Below are positions 35,802 through 45,660 of a stretch of 64,000 nucleotides of DNA, one piece after another. Within the stretch, counting starts at the first letter, position 1; each line of letters starts with the position of its first letter. The notes under the pieces were generated by a model. That model did not search any database. It was given only the letters and a program-made list of their open reading frames with translations, and was not told the DNA's origin. The position numbers were made by a program, and so were the translations under genes. The stretch comes from Nostoc edaphicum CCNP1411. Its GTDB lineage: Bacteria; Cyanobacteriota; Cyanobacteriia; Cyanobacteriales; Nostocaceae. The stretch lies in NCBI RefSeq assembly GCF_014023275.1, contig NZ_CP054698.1, positions 6,905,001 to 6,969,000 on the forward strand, in the 5' to 3' direction.

Positions 35802-38510
35802 ATGACAAATTTAACCCAAGAAGAAATCAGATTAGCAGAAGCCTTGAGTCACAAAGCTCATTGGCGGAGATGGGGGCCATATTTAAGCGATCGCCAATGG
35901 GGAACGGTACGCGAAGACTATAGTCCGAATGGTACAGCCTGGGACTATTTCACCCACGATCAGGCTCGTTCTCGCGCCTATCGTTGGGGTGAAGATGGGA
36001 TTGCTGGCATTTCTGATAATCATCAACGACTTTGTTTTGCGATCGCACTTTGGAATGGCGAAGATTCTATTCTTAAAGAAAGAATTTTTGGTCTAACTGG
36101 TAGCGAAGGAAATCATGGAGAGGATGTTAAAGAATATTACTTTTATCTAGACAATACTCCTACCCATTCCTACATGAAAGCGCTTTACAAATATCCCCAT
36201 AAAGCCTTTCCCTACTCCCAACTAGTTGCAGAAAATCAACGCAGAAATCGTCATGAGCCAGAATTTGAATTACTAGATACAGGTATATTTGATGAAAATC
36301 GTTACTTTGATGTCTTTATTGAATATGCCAAAAATTCTGCTGAAGATATTCTCATCCAAATAAAAGTAATCAACCGGGGCCCAGAAGCAAAAACCCTACA
36401 CCTGTTACCTACTCTCTGGTTTCGTAATACTTGGTGCTGGAATGGTGATACCAGCAAACCTATTTTAAAAGAAGTCAAATCAGGTAATGGCTTTCATGTG
36501 GTTGAGGTATTTCACTCAACTTTAGGTAAAAGGTGGCTGTATTGTCAGGAAGTAAACGAAATTCTATTTACAGAAAACGAAACAAATTATCAGCGTTTGT
36601 TTGGTTCTCCTAATTCCTCTATCTATGTCAAAGATGGCATCAATGACTATATAATCCAGGGTAAAAAAGAGGCAGTAAATCCAAATAAAGTTGGCACTAA
36701 GGCATCTGCTGATTATTTGTTGACAGTTGGTGCAGGTGAAACAAAAATCGTTAAATTACGATTGAGTGATGTACCAAATTTAGTTGAGCCATTTGGCAAA
36801 AAATTCGATACAATCTTTTGGGAACGGCAACAGGAAGCAGATAAATTTTATCAGCGCGTTACACCATTTCCCCTCAGTGAAGATATGCGAAATGTGCAAC
36901 GACAAGCATTTGCTGGAATGCTGTGGAGTAAACAATATTATCACTATGTTATAGAGGATTGGCTCAAAGGCGATCGCAATACACCACCGCCACCACCAGA
37001 ACGCCAACAAGGCAGAAACCGAGAATGGTTTCATCTCTACAATAAAGATATTCTTTCTATGCCCGATAAGTGGGAATATCCTTGGTTTGCAGCTTGGGAT
37101 TTGGCATTTCATACCATTCCTTTGGCAATGATTGACCCTGATTTTGCTAAGTATCAGTTGGATGTTTTAACACGAGAATGGTATATGCATCCTAACGGGC
37201 AAATTCCTGCCTATGAATGGGCTTTTGGTGATGTTAATCCACCTGTTCACGCTTGGGCAACTTGGCGTATTTATAAGATTGAAAAAAAGATTTATGGACG
37301 AGCAGATAGACAGTTTTTAGAACGGGTATTTCAAAAGCTGATGCTCAATTTTACCTGGTGGGTAAATCGCAAAGATACTGCGGGTAACAACGTCTTTCAA
37401 GGGGGATTTCTCGGTTTAGATAATATTGGTGTATTTGACCGTAGCGCAGCTTTACCTACAGGTGGACATATTGACCAATCTGATGGTACGAGTTGGATGG
37501 GGATGTATTGTTTAAATATGTTAGCGATCGCTCTCGAATTAGCCAAGACTAATCCTGTTTACGAAGACATTGCTACTAAGTTTTTTGAGCATTTTCTTTA
37601 TATTGCCGATGCTATGAATAAAATCGGCGAAATGGAAGCCAGTTTGTGGCATGATTATGATGAATTTTACTACGATGTGCTGCATTTACCTGAACGGCAG
37701 ATTACCCTAAAAGTCAGGTCAATGGTAGGATTAATTCCTCTATTTGCCATTGAAACTATTGAACCAGAAATTTTAAAACTGCTTCCTGGTTTTAAAAAGC
37801 GATTAGAATGGTTTATCCAAAACCGTCCTGACTTGCGGCAAAATGTGGCTTGTATGGAAACAAAAGGATTGGGTGCGAGGAGATTGCTGGCGATCGTTTC
37901 TAGAGATAAGCTCAGAAGTATTCTGCAAAAAATGCTGGATGAAAGCGAGTTTTTTGGCCCTTACGGCATCCGGGCACTTTCTCGATTTCACGCTGAAAAT
38001 CCTTATATTTTTGATGTCAACGGTTCACAATTTCGAGTCGATTATGAACCGGCTGAATCTAGCAGTGGTTTATTTGGTGGGAATTCTAACTGGCGCGGCC
38101 CCGTTTGGTTTCCGGTGAATTTCATCCTAATTGAATCTCTGCAAAAGTTTCATTATTATCTAGGAGACGATTTCAAAGTGGAATGTCCGACCGGTTCTGG
38201 TCAAATGATGACACTTTGGGAAGTTGCATCAGAATTATCTCAACGGTTAACCAGAATTTTCTTGCAAAATTCCTCTGGTAAACGTCCTGTTTATGGTGGA
38301 ATGCAAAAGTTTCAAAATGATCCACACTGGCAAAATCTGATTTTATTCTATGAGTATTTTCATGGTGATAACGGAGCCGGAATTGGCGCTAGTCATCAAA
38401 CTGGTTGGACAGGTTTAGTTGCCAAATTAATCCAGCAAATTGGTGAATATGAAGCACCGCATCAAGAACCAGAAATAGAGGAGGATAAAGACGCGATCGC
38501 TCTAACATAA
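35802..38510 (+). CDS. GH63-like glucosidase family protein
   Basis: The ATG at 35802 ([16 protein letters not shown]) gives 902 residues; the longest frame from 35721 would overlap the previous gene by 26 bases and is less likely. The N-terminal beta domain has [20 protein letters not shown] and the C-terminal (alpha/alpha)6 barrel has [38 protein letters not shown] (catalytic acid candidate) and [15 protein letters not shown]. This is the mannosyl-oligosaccharide-glucosidase-like GH63 group found in bacteria; characterised relatives hydrolyse alpha-glucosides such as glucosylglycerate. Here the substrate is unknown. 55 bases separate it from the debranching gene. Confidence 0.85.
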   Translation: MTNLTQEEIRLAEALSHKAHWRRWGPYLSDRQWGTVREDYSPNGTAWDYFTHDQARSRAYRWGEDGIAGISDNHQRLCFAIALWNGEDSILKERIFGLTGSEGNHGEDVKEYYFYLDNTPTHSYMKALYKYPHKAFPYSQLVAENQRRNRHEPEFELLDTGIFDENRYFDVFIEYAKNSAEDILIQIKVINRGPEAKTLHLLPTLWFRNTWCWNGDTSKPILKEVKSGNGFHVVEVFHSTLGKRWLYCQEVNEILFTENETNYQRLFGSPNSSIYVKDGINDYIIQGKKEAVNPNKVGTKASADYLLTVGAGETKIVKLRLSDVPNLVEPFGKKFDTIFWERQQEADKFYQRVTPFPLSEDMRNVQRQAFAGMLWSKQYYHYVIEDWLKGDRNTPPPPPERQQGRNREWFHLYNKDILSMPDKWEYPWFAAWDLAFHTIPLAMIDPDFAKYQLDVLTREWYMHPNGQIPAYEWAFGDVNPPVHAWATWRIYKIEKKIYGRADRQFLERVFQKLMLNFTWWVNRKDTAGNNVFQGGFLGLDNIGVFDRSAALPTGGHIDQSDGTSWMGMYCLNMLAIALELAKTNPVYEDIATKFFEHFLYIADAMNKIGEMEASLWHDYDEFYYDVLHLPERQITLKVRSMVGLIPLFAIETIEPEILKLLPGFKKRLEWFIQNRPDLRQNVACMETKGLGARRLLAIVSRDKLRSILQKMLDESEFFGPYGIRALSRFHAENPYIFDVNGSQFRVDYEPAESSSGLFGGNSNWRGPVWFPVNFILIESLQKFHYYLGDDFKVECPTGSGQMMTLWEVASELSQRLTRIFLQNSSGKRPVYGGMQKFQNDPHWQNLILFYEYFHGDNGAGIGASHQTGWTGLVAKLIQQIGEYEAPHQEPEIEEDKDAIALT

Positions 38511-39135
38511 GTACCTCTAAACCTACTCTTCCCTCATCTTCATTAAAAAGACTTGTTATTTGCCTTTATTCTTTCTGGTTAAATAGAAAGATACCAATAC
38601 AGTTCAGATAAGACCAAAACACTTGTAGAGACGGTGATTTATCGCGTCTCGAAAACCCACAATTTTGTACAATTAGCCCTTAACCCAAGCGTATTGCTTT
38701 TAGTACCTGCGTTAAATCAAGCTAGAAAAATGAAACAAATAGGATTAAAAATTTTAAGTTAATTCTCAGCGGAAATTAATTTAATTACTAGTAAATGCAT
38801 TTAAATTATGATTAGAGAAGGATTCGCGGAGTTTAAAGAGCGATGAAATAAAAATATTGCTCAATCTTTTTGGAATGGCTGCACTTTTAACTGTAGGTCT
38901 ACAACAGAGGTAAGTTCAAATCAGCTATGACTAAGGATGTAGCGGTTAACAGTAACTTTATATTCAGCAGTATTATTTGATTGATCTAGTACAGCACGGC
39001 GGAAATAAACCACCCATTCCCAATCAACAAAACCCTTAAGCTGTCTTCATTTTTAATTTTTAATTTTTAATTTTTAATTTTTAATTCCGCCTTGCGGTAC
39101 TAGCCTTATTAAACACCTTCAGTGCAACCAAAACA
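38511..39135. other. Spacer with MITE copy 3 and a repeat shared with 62563-62618
   Basis: Bases 38595-38649 (starting caatacagttcagataagac) recur near the right edge at 62563-62618 with few differences. The MITE is at 38986-39103. Between them the DNA is AT-rich with no gene found. Confidence 0.6.
38986..39103. mobile_element. MITE copy 3 (inverted, 14 bp longer)
   Basis: This is the same element as at 6750 and 15021 in the opposite orientation. It starts ctagtacagcacggcgg and ends ccgccttgcggtactag, again flanked by CTAG. It has five rather than three heptamers (attaaaa, here as ttttaat), which accounts exactly for the extra 14 bases. It lies 32 bases before a histidine kinase gene. Confidence 0.75.
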
Positions 39136-40569
39136 GTGAAGCAAATCATAACAGATTGGATAAATATAGACCCATTTTCCTTACAATCACGCCTCACGGT
39201 TGGTATTGCATCATTTTCAGCTTTGGTATTAGGTAGTCTTGCTACATGGACTAGTTGGAAAATGCAGCAAATTTTAGTTGATGGTCATAAATACAATATA
39301 GAACAAATCGCCAAGCGTTTGCCGCAAGATGTACAAATTTATAGTGAAATGATGCAACCCGAAACTGGGTTGCAAAAGGCTATTAATAATTTAGCAAATA
39401 CCAACACATTGTTATGGCTAAAAAGTCCTGATAATAAAATTTTAGTGAAATCTGCCACTTTGGATTTATTATCTGATAATACGGTAACTGATTTAATGTC
39501 TCTGACTAAGATGCCGATTAAACCACAAGTTTACAAAGTAAACCAAAGCTACTTTGTTTTATGCGGTAGTTCTGTGCAAGTGCAAGGTAAGTTACTGGGT
39601 GAGTTATTTGTAGTTAAGGATATTACCCGCGAACAGAAAATGTTTGTGGTAATGGTGCAGAGTTTAGGTATTACTAGTGGTTTGGCAATTATTATTTTAA
39701 CTGTTGCGATCGCATTTTATATTAAGCGTTCTTTGCAACCTCTGCGCCAGCTAAATCAAATGGCTTCTGTGATTTCCGCTGAGGATTTAGGAAAAGCACA
39801 GCTATATCTTGATAATGCACCCAGTGAAGTTAAAGAATTAGCTCAAACCTTAACCATGCTTTTATCACGCCTTTCGCAATCTTGGGAGCAAGAGCGAGAA
39901 TTTGTGAGTAATGTTTCTCATGAATTACGCACACCTTTAACAATTGTACATGGTTATTTGCAAAGCGTCTTGCGAAGGCAGAATAACTTAACTCAAACCC
40001 AACAAGAAGCTTTAGAAACTGCTGCATCGGAAGCTGAACGCACTATTCGCCTGCTACAAGATTTACTTGATTTAGCGCGAGCAGATAGCGGTTACTTATA
40101 TTTTCAAATGAAATCTTATGTGCTGAATGAATTGGTTGAAGAAGTTGTAATGATGGCAAAAAAATATAGCGATCGCACAATTACAATCGAGTCAGAAATT
40201 TATCCAATTGAGATCAAGGCAGACTATAGCCGCCTGAAACAAGTGTTATTAAATTTAATTGATAATGCTGTTAAGTATTCTGAAGCTGATACACCCATAA
40301 CTCTTAAGTTAAATGAGCTTCAAGATAAAGCAATTATTCAAGTTTGTGACAAAGGTTATGGCATCCCCTTGCAACAGCAAGCACGGATATTTGAGAGATT
40401 TTACCGTGTAGATGAATCTCGCTCTCAGACCACTGGGGGTTCTGGTTTAGGTTTATCGATTGTCAAGACACTTGTAGAAGGTATGGGTGGTAGTGTAAGT
40501 GTGCAATCGAAGTTAGGGGAAGGGAGTATGTTTACAATCAATTTACCTACATATAGTAGTTCTATCTAA
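39136..40569 (+). CDS. Membrane sensor histidine kinase (HAMP, HisKA, HATPase)
   Basis: The 477-residue protein has a first membrane helix (SRLTVGIASFSALVLGSLATW), a periplasmic domain of about 130 residues, a second helix (SLGITSGLAIIILTVAIAFYI), a HAMP linker (LQPLRQLNQMA), then FVSNVSHELRTPLTIVHGYL with the phosphoacceptor His, N box LLNLIDNAVKYS, DKGYGI and GGSGLGLSIVK. It is an OmpR-class sensor. No response regulator gene is adjacent. The start is GTG 39136. The sensed signal is unknown. Confidence 0.9.
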   Translation: MKQIITDWINIDPFSLQSRLTVGIASFSALVLGSLATWTSWKMQQILVDGHKYNIEQIAKRLPQDVQIYSEMMQPETGLQKAINNLANTNTLLWLKSPDNKILVKSATLDLLSDNTVTDLMSLTKMPIKPQVYKVNQSYFVLCGSSVQVQGKLLGELFVVKDITREQKMFVVMVQSLGITSGLAIIILTVAIAFYIKRSLQPLRQLNQMASVISAEDLGKAQLYLDNAPSEVKELAQTLTMLLSRLSQSWEQEREFVSNVSHELRTPLTIVHGYLQSVLRRQNNLTQTQQEALETAASEAERTIRLLQDLLDLARADSGYLYFQMKSYVLNELVEEVVMMAKKYSDRTITIESEIYPIEIKADYSRLKQVLLNLIDNAVKYSEADTPITLKLNELQDKAIIQVCDKGYGIPLQQQARIFERFYRVDESRSQTTGGSGLGLSIVKTLVEGMGGSVSVQSKLGEGSMFTINLPTYSSSI

Positions 40570-40747
40570 TTGATGAAAAGTAAAAGGGACTGGGGATTAG
40601 GGATTGGGGATTGGGTTATCAAACGAAAAATGATATTCCAGGCTTTAACCTCTCCCAAATTTTAGAATGTTTTCCCAGTCCCCAGTCCCGAAGCGGCGAA
40701 CATCACGCCATTAACATAAAATATTACCCTACAAACCGCAGAGAATT

Positions 40748-41251
40748 CTAACCTTTTTCATGAACATCGATTCTGGCTGTTCCAATTGGGATTTCTTCCG
40801 TCAACCCAATTCTTTGACCGCTCACTCCGTAGAGCAGTACATTCCCACCTAAACTCTTTCTTTGTACACCTCTTAGCTCCACCTCTAAAGAACTACCAGG
40901 AACTACAGGTTGGTCAAAGGTGATTAATAAACGTTCTTTACTAATTTCAGTCTTAGCTGCAATTTCTCCACCCGATTGGTCTGTAATCCGAACTCCATTA
41001 AAGCGTTCCATCTGACTTGGTAGAGAAATTATTAGGTTTTGTAGAGACATTCCTTCTATAGCCACTTTGATAAAGTGAATATCATTTCTGACGCCAGAGT
41101 TAGTAATATGAGGAACGTTAAAGTTGAATGCGACTTGGGATGCTGTGTGTGTATCTGAATTTGACTGGTGATACTTTACAGGTGTCGCTAAAGCTGTCGC
41201 AGATGTAGTGAGTATTAAAGCAGATAAACTACCAAAAATTAAACCTTTCAT
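40748..41251 (-). CDS. DUF2808 secreted protein
   Basis: The 167-residue protein has a signal peptide (MKGLIFGSLSALILTTSATALA) and a beta-rich domain with VPHITNSGVRNDIHFIKVAI and IGTARIDVH, matching DUF2808, a cyanobacterial family whose function is unknown. It would be periplasmic or outer-surface. The ATG at 41251 is preceded by gaggact, a plausible ribosome site. Confidence 0.75.
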   Translation of the reverse strand: MKGLIFGSLSALILTTSATALATPVKYHQSNSDTHTASQVAFNFNVPHITNSGVRNDIHFIKVAIEGMSLQNLIISLPSQMERFNGVRITDQSGGEIAAKTEISKERLLITFDQPVVPGSSLEVELRGVQRKSLGGNVLLYGVSGQRIGLTEEIPIGTARIDVHEKG

Positions 41252-41889
41252 GATAAAGTCCTCGCTCTTAGATGAATGGCTTGATGTGGATCAAGAACCT
41301 GTAATTAATAGATTCGTATATGACTATGAGAACAAGCTGACTCATAAATTAAAGTCTTCTGAGATTTCAAAACTAATATTCTTATAAAACTTTTGCTATC
41401 AACCATTCTTTGTTGAAAAAATCTTGCCAGAATTTGGGTCTATTTCCGTTGCCAATAGTTTTAATTTGATCTAAGCAAATTTTGTAGTTAATAATATTAG
41501 TTGTAATTGATGTGTGGTGCAATACTTGTCGGGGTTTGGGGGAAAGGGAAATTAAAAACCTTTAACCCTTACCCTTTAACCCTTACCCAAAACCAAACCT
41601 TGGGTTCAAAATGCTTAACCGAGTAGTATTGATGTGTGGTGTGTTTGTAAATCTTGCAAGCATCTGGTGTAATCAAAGCTTTTTTTTGGGGATTTCTCCC
41701 ATTAATATTTTTAAGCCAGATAATTGTGTTTGATTTTCAGATATTAGGCTGTTAAATTCTTGAATTTTATTTTCTAAATTACTACCGCACAACTAGCACC
41801 AGTGACATTACAGGCTATTTTAGTCACAGAAGTTTAGCCACCACCAGAGATTGAGCCGATTATCTGGTTACTTGGAAGTCCCCACTTCC
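41252..41889. other. Long spacer with a degenerate peptide-like frame
   Basis: No full gene is supported. Features are tandem-like fragments cctttaacccttaccctttaacccttaccc (about 41560-41588, shown here only by its heptamer-like unit) and a short frame next to the kinase stop codon at 41774-41893 (see findings). The spacer should contain the promoter of the DUF2808 gene. Confidence 0.5.
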
Positions 41890-44550
41890 TCATTTTGCGG
41901 CCTTTTTCCAAGGAAGTTTGACTGTAAATCGACTACCTTTGCCTAACTGACTTTCGGCATGGACAGTTCCACCGTGCAACTCGACAATTTTTTGCACCAT
42001 CACTAGTCCTAAACCGGTGCCTGGGGAACGTTGGGTAGAGGCGTTTTCAACTTGCACAAAAGGTTGAAATAATTTAAAAAGGTCATCGGACAGCATACCA
42101 ATACCCGTATCTACCACGCTGAAAAAGATATATTCATTTGTGGAAGTTGGCTGAACTTCAATCCAGACTTCGCCCCCTTCTTTAGTAAACTTGATTGCGT
42201 TAGTTAACAAGTTAATAAATACTTGGCGGATGCGGCGTTCATCAACTTGGATGGGTTCAAGTTCTTCGGGTATTTGTGCCCTCAATCGAATATTTTTTTG
42301 AAACGCCAGATGTTTGACAAAACTTAGACTGAAGTCACATATTCCCTGAATTGAAGTAGCAGCTAGTTGCAGTTCTATCTTGCTAGATTGGGTGTCGGTA
42401 AGGTCAAGGATTTGGTTAATCAATTCTAGTAGATTCTTACCACTAGACTCCAGCATCTTTAAGGATTGACGTTGTTCTTCACTCACAGGGCCGTACACTT
42501 CATCTTGGAGTGCCTCTGTGATTACCAGAATAGAGTTTAAAGGATTTCTCAATTCATGGTTGATGTTTCCTAAAAAGGTTGTTTTGGCACGATTTGCCAC
42601 TTCGGCAGCTTCTTTAGCCTCACGCAGTGCAGATTCTGCACGTTTGCGATCGCACACTTCTAAAGTTAGGGCGACAAATTCCGCAATTGAGCTAACAAAG
42701 TTTTGCTCGCTCAGTTCCCATGTCCGCGGAATACCAACGTGTTCATACAATACTGTTCCTACTACTTCACCCCCAACCCAAATTGAGGTATCAATTAGGG
42801 ATACAATATTTTTTGGTTCTAGTAGTTCATCCCATAATTCTTGTACTCGTGGATCGGTGCGAGTATCGGTGACGCTGATGGTACGAACAGATGCTAAAGC
42901 TCTAAAGTAGATTGGATAATCTGCCAGGTAGCGTTCTAGATTAGCCGAATGTTTTTGCTGGCTACGTTCATAGAGACTTATGCATTGTAGTTTGGTGCGC
43001 TGGCGCAGCCCACCGTGGGCATCATTATTAAATAACCACACACTCACTTGCTCTACTTCTAAAGCATTGGCTGCTTTTTTTGTGATGACTTTGAATGCTG
43101 CTTCCAGATTTCCTTCAAAAATCGCTTTGTGATTTGCTAGTTCTGCCAATACTTGACTATGCTGGCCCAGTTTTTGCTCACTGTTAATACGTTCTTGAAT
43201 CTCTTCCTGTAATTTTTGATTTTCCTGCTTAACTTGCAGTTCTAAATCTTCATTTTTAGTAATCAGTGCAGTCAAGGTTTTGCGTAACTGCTGCGTCATC
43301 TCGTTAAAAGATTCACCCAGCACCTCTAGTTCTTTAATGCCTTGTACTTTTACCACTGAGTTTTCGTCATTGGTAAAATCGGTTAAATCTTTTGTTGCCG
43401 TGCTGAAGTAGAGAATTGGTTGAGTTATCCAACGGGCGGTGACAATCCCCAACAAAGTAGCTAGTCCCAATGCTCCGAGACACAGAAAAATTGTAGTTTG
43501 AGTGTTGCGATCAATTTGTCCCATAAAGTCTGCTTCGGGGACAGCTACCACAATTAACCAATTGACATCTGGTTTGCCCTGTAACGGTCTAACTTCTAAA
43601 AATTGTCGTTTACCGTCAACAGAGAAATCTAATTGCTGTAAACTTTGAATCTGGTCAAAGTTACTAAATTTAGTTGTTAAATATTTAGCGGTTGCTTGAG
43701 TAAAAGAATTCCCGCTCTGGGAAGCTGCCAACCGAATGGGTTTACCATTTTGTAAGCGGAACGGTTCTTCGGTTGTGGAAGTTGCAACTAATAGCCCCGA
43801 TCGCTCGATAATAAAAATCTGCCCAGACTTGCCAACTTTAATATTTTGCAGCAAATCCCCAATTTGTGATATATGAGTTAGAGTGCTGTTGACTCCGAGT
43901 AACTGACTTTGGGAGTTATAGATGGGTTGAGATGCACTAATAAGGAGTGTGGGGTCAGTGAGGGATGTAAAAATCTGACTAAAGCTGAATTTTTTGGCAT
44001 TAACTGCCGTTTGATAATCAGGACGCGATCGCGCATCATAGTTTTTAATCACCTCTGGTAGCTGGGTACGTTGACCTTGAGAGTCAATTCTGTAAGTGTA
44101 GAGGTCGTACCCAGTTGACTTTCCGGCTGTTCTGAGCAAAAATTGGCGATCGTTTAGCTTCTCCACCGTTAGGTGTTCTTGCTGTTCATTGCTGGCCGTT
44201 AAAGCCAACACATCTGGAAAAATCTTTAACTGCTCTATTAAGTATGACTCCCAGGTTGCAAGATTTTCTATCTTCAGCAACCCCATATCAATGACATTTT
44301 GATTACTGCGTAGTACCTGACGCGGAGTTGATAGATAAGTCTGTAAATTCTGCTCAACTCGATTTGCGACTTCACGACGCAGTTCGCTAGCCACCTCATT
44401 GACTGCCTTTTGCCCATTGCGGATTGATAAGTATCCAGTCAATCCCACGGCTAGAAAGATTTGCAACAGAAACAACGCTACTAGGATGCGACTTAAAGGT
44501 ACACCTTTAAACAGCGAAAAAACCCTACCTTGCCCAGTATTTTTGTTCAT
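41890..44550 (-). CDS. Sensor histidine kinase with Cache, HAMP and GAF domains
   Basis: The ATG at 44550 (MNKNTGQGRVFSLFKG) gives 886 residues; a longer reading to 44670 is less likely. A first membrane helix (ILVALFLLQIFLAVGLTGYLS) is followed by a double-Cache ligand domain (about 50-330, YDARSRPDYQTAV and GVNSTLTHISQIGDLLQ), a second helix (TTIFLCLGALGLATLLGIVTA), HAMP, a coiled coil, a GAF domain, and a kinase core with FLGNINHELRNPLNSIL, NLLTNAIKF, DTGIGM and GTGLGLVMV. The Cache domain suggests an extracellular small-molecule signal. No receiver is fused and no regulator is adjacent. Confidence 0.9.
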   Translation of the reverse strand: MNKNTGQGRVFSLFKGVPLSRILVALFLLQIFLAVGLTGYLSIRNGQKAVNEVASELRREVANRVEQNLQTYLSTPRQVLRSNQNVIDMGLLKIENLATWESYLIEQLKIFPDVLALTASNEQQEHLTVEKLNDRQFLLRTAGKSTGYDLYTYRIDSQGQRTQLPEVIKNYDARSRPDYQTAVNAKKFSFSQIFTSLTDPTLLISASQPIYNSQSQLLGVNSTLTHISQIGDLLQNIKVGKSGQIFIIERSGLLVATSTTEEPFRLQNGKPIRLAASQSGNSFTQATAKYLTTKFSNFDQIQSLQQLDFSVDGKRQFLEVRPLQGKPDVNWLIVVAVPEADFMGQIDRNTQTTIFLCLGALGLATLLGIVTARWITQPILYFSTATKDLTDFTNDENSVVKVQGIKELEVLGESFNEMTQQLRKTLTALITKNEDLELQVKQENQKLQEEIQERINSEQKLGQHSQVLAELANHKAIFEGNLEAAFKVITKKAANALEVEQVSVWLFNNDAHGGLRQRTKLQCISLYERSQQKHSANLERYLADYPIYFRALASVRTISVTDTRTDPRVQELWDELLEPKNIVSLIDTSIWVGGEVVGTVLYEHVGIPRTWELSEQNFVSSIAEFVALTLEVCDRKRAESALREAKEAAEVANRAKTTFLGNINHELRNPLNSILVITEALQDEVYGPVSEEQRQSLKMLESSGKNLLELINQILDLTDTQSSKIELQLAATSIQGICDFSLSFVKHLAFQKNIRLRAQIPEELEPIQVDERRIRQVFINLLTNAIKFTKEGGEVWIEVQPTSTNEYIFFSVVDTGIGMLSDDLFKLFQPFVQVENASTQRSPGTGLGLVMVQKIVELHGGTVHAESQLGKGSRFTVKLPWKKAAK

Positions 44551-44781
44551 TTGCCCACTCCCCTTTCCTGTCCTGTAGTACTGAGTACAAAACCTCGACT
44601 TCGCTGTTATGTGGGCTGATGCATAGTTTATACTCGGTCGGGTCAAGTGCCAATATACCACTTCTGGCAAAAGAACAAAACGTTAACCTGTAGCTCGTAC
44701 TTGTTAACTGTTGACAGTTATGATTCAAAGCATAGTCGCATTGCTTTCTGCACCAATTTCGGCTTCATGAAACAACAGCAT

Positions 44782-45432
44782 CTATTTCACATCCTGACGA
44801 CGACTTTGCTCCTGGAAGTAGTCGCGCCAGCTTTTGGGTAAGGCTTCAAGTTGAGCCGCTTGGTGAAGTAACTCTGGATTGTTTTGCTCACGAGTATAAA
44901 GTTGAGTGATATTGGCAACAGTAATATTGTTGTCATCCCGGCTCACCAACTCTAAAGTGTCTCCGGCTCCGACTTCGCCCTCTTGCAAAACACGAAAATA
45001 AAATCCGGTGCGACGACTTGCAAGAAATCGTTTAACTATATCAGGTCGTCCAAACCGAATCCCAAGTTTGTAACAGGGTAGGCGAGGTTGTGTCACCATC
45101 AGTTTGACAGTGCCAATTTGAAAGCGATCGCCAATATTCACGTCTTCTTCTCTTAGTCCAGCGATCGTGAAATTTTCGCCAAAGATGCCTAGCGGTAGCT
45201 CTGTATCAGGCAATTCACCTCGCCAGTAATCGTAATGCTCGAATGGATAGACATAAACTGCTTTGTCTGCTCCTCCATGAACGGTTAGATCGGCTTGCCC
45301 ATCACCGTCTAAATTGAGTAAGCGCACCATCACGCGATCGCTGACTGGTTCTTTAAAAATTCCAGTGCTAACTGTTTTCCCTTTCCAGGCCACTTCACGC
45401 GGCAGTCCGATATTTACAGAAATGAGTTTCAT
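44782..45432 (-). CDS. MOSC domain protein, YiiM-like
   Basis: The 216-residue protein begins LISVNIGLPREVAWKGKTVSTGIFK and has VHGGADKAVYVYPFEHYDYW, IFGENFTIAGL and VTQPRLPCYKLGIRFG with the conserved Cys that binds molybdenum cofactor. The C-terminal three-helix part is present (LLHQAAQLEALPKSWRDYF). YiiM relatives reduce N-hydroxylated bases such as 6-hydroxylaminopurine; that role here is by family only. Confidence 0.87.
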   Translation of the reverse strand: MKLISVNIGLPREVAWKGKTVSTGIFKEPVSDRVMVRLLNLDGDGQADLTVHGGADKAVYVYPFEHYDYWRGELPDTELPLGIFGENFTIAGLREEDVNIGDRFQIGTVKLMVTQPRLPCYKLGIRFGRPDIVKRFLASRRTGFYFRVLQEGEVGAGDTLELVSRDDNNITVANITQLYTREQNNPELLHQAAQLEALPKSWRDYFQEQSRRQDVK

Positions 45433-45474
45433 GAAAATTTTAAATTGGGTCAGTACTCAAGTATGTGACATACT

Positions 45475-45503
45475 CCCACACCTCAGCAAGCTGTAGGTGT
45501 GGG
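45475..45503. repeat. IS200/IS605-end-like hairpin
   Basis: The arms cccacacct (45475-45483) and aggtgtggg (45495-45503) pair perfectly over nine bases with an 11-base loop, preceded by gtgacatact. This resembles the subterminal hairpins of IS200/IS605-type elements. No tnpA or tnpB frame is present, so it is a solo end or PATE-like relic. Confidence 0.4.
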
Positions 45504-45537
45504 CTTCTGTGCGACTCCCGGTATCCCCTAAATTGAA

Positions 45538-45660
45538 TCAACGAAAATCTAGATTGTCAGGGCAATCAAGAAAGGCTTGATCCAGAGTCCAAGTATCGGG
45601 ACAGAGGTTTTCTAGATTCTTGGCTCCAGTGGTGTAATAAAGTTTTGTGGCATCTAACCA
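45538..45660 (-). pseudogene. Protein-like frame continuing after the EndoU stop codon
   Basis: Directly after the TAA of the upstream gene, in the same frame, 40 codons stay open and read like a protein C-terminus (TKLYYTTGAKNLENLCPDTW, then LDQAFLDCPDNLDF). It has no start of its own. It may be the tail of a different lost gene or an ancestral extension cut off by a stop. The family was not recognised. Confidence 0.35.

Noticed and set aside
45475..45503. Complete IS200/IS605 insertion sequence
   Set aside because: Only one end-like hairpin is present and no transposase frame is nearby.
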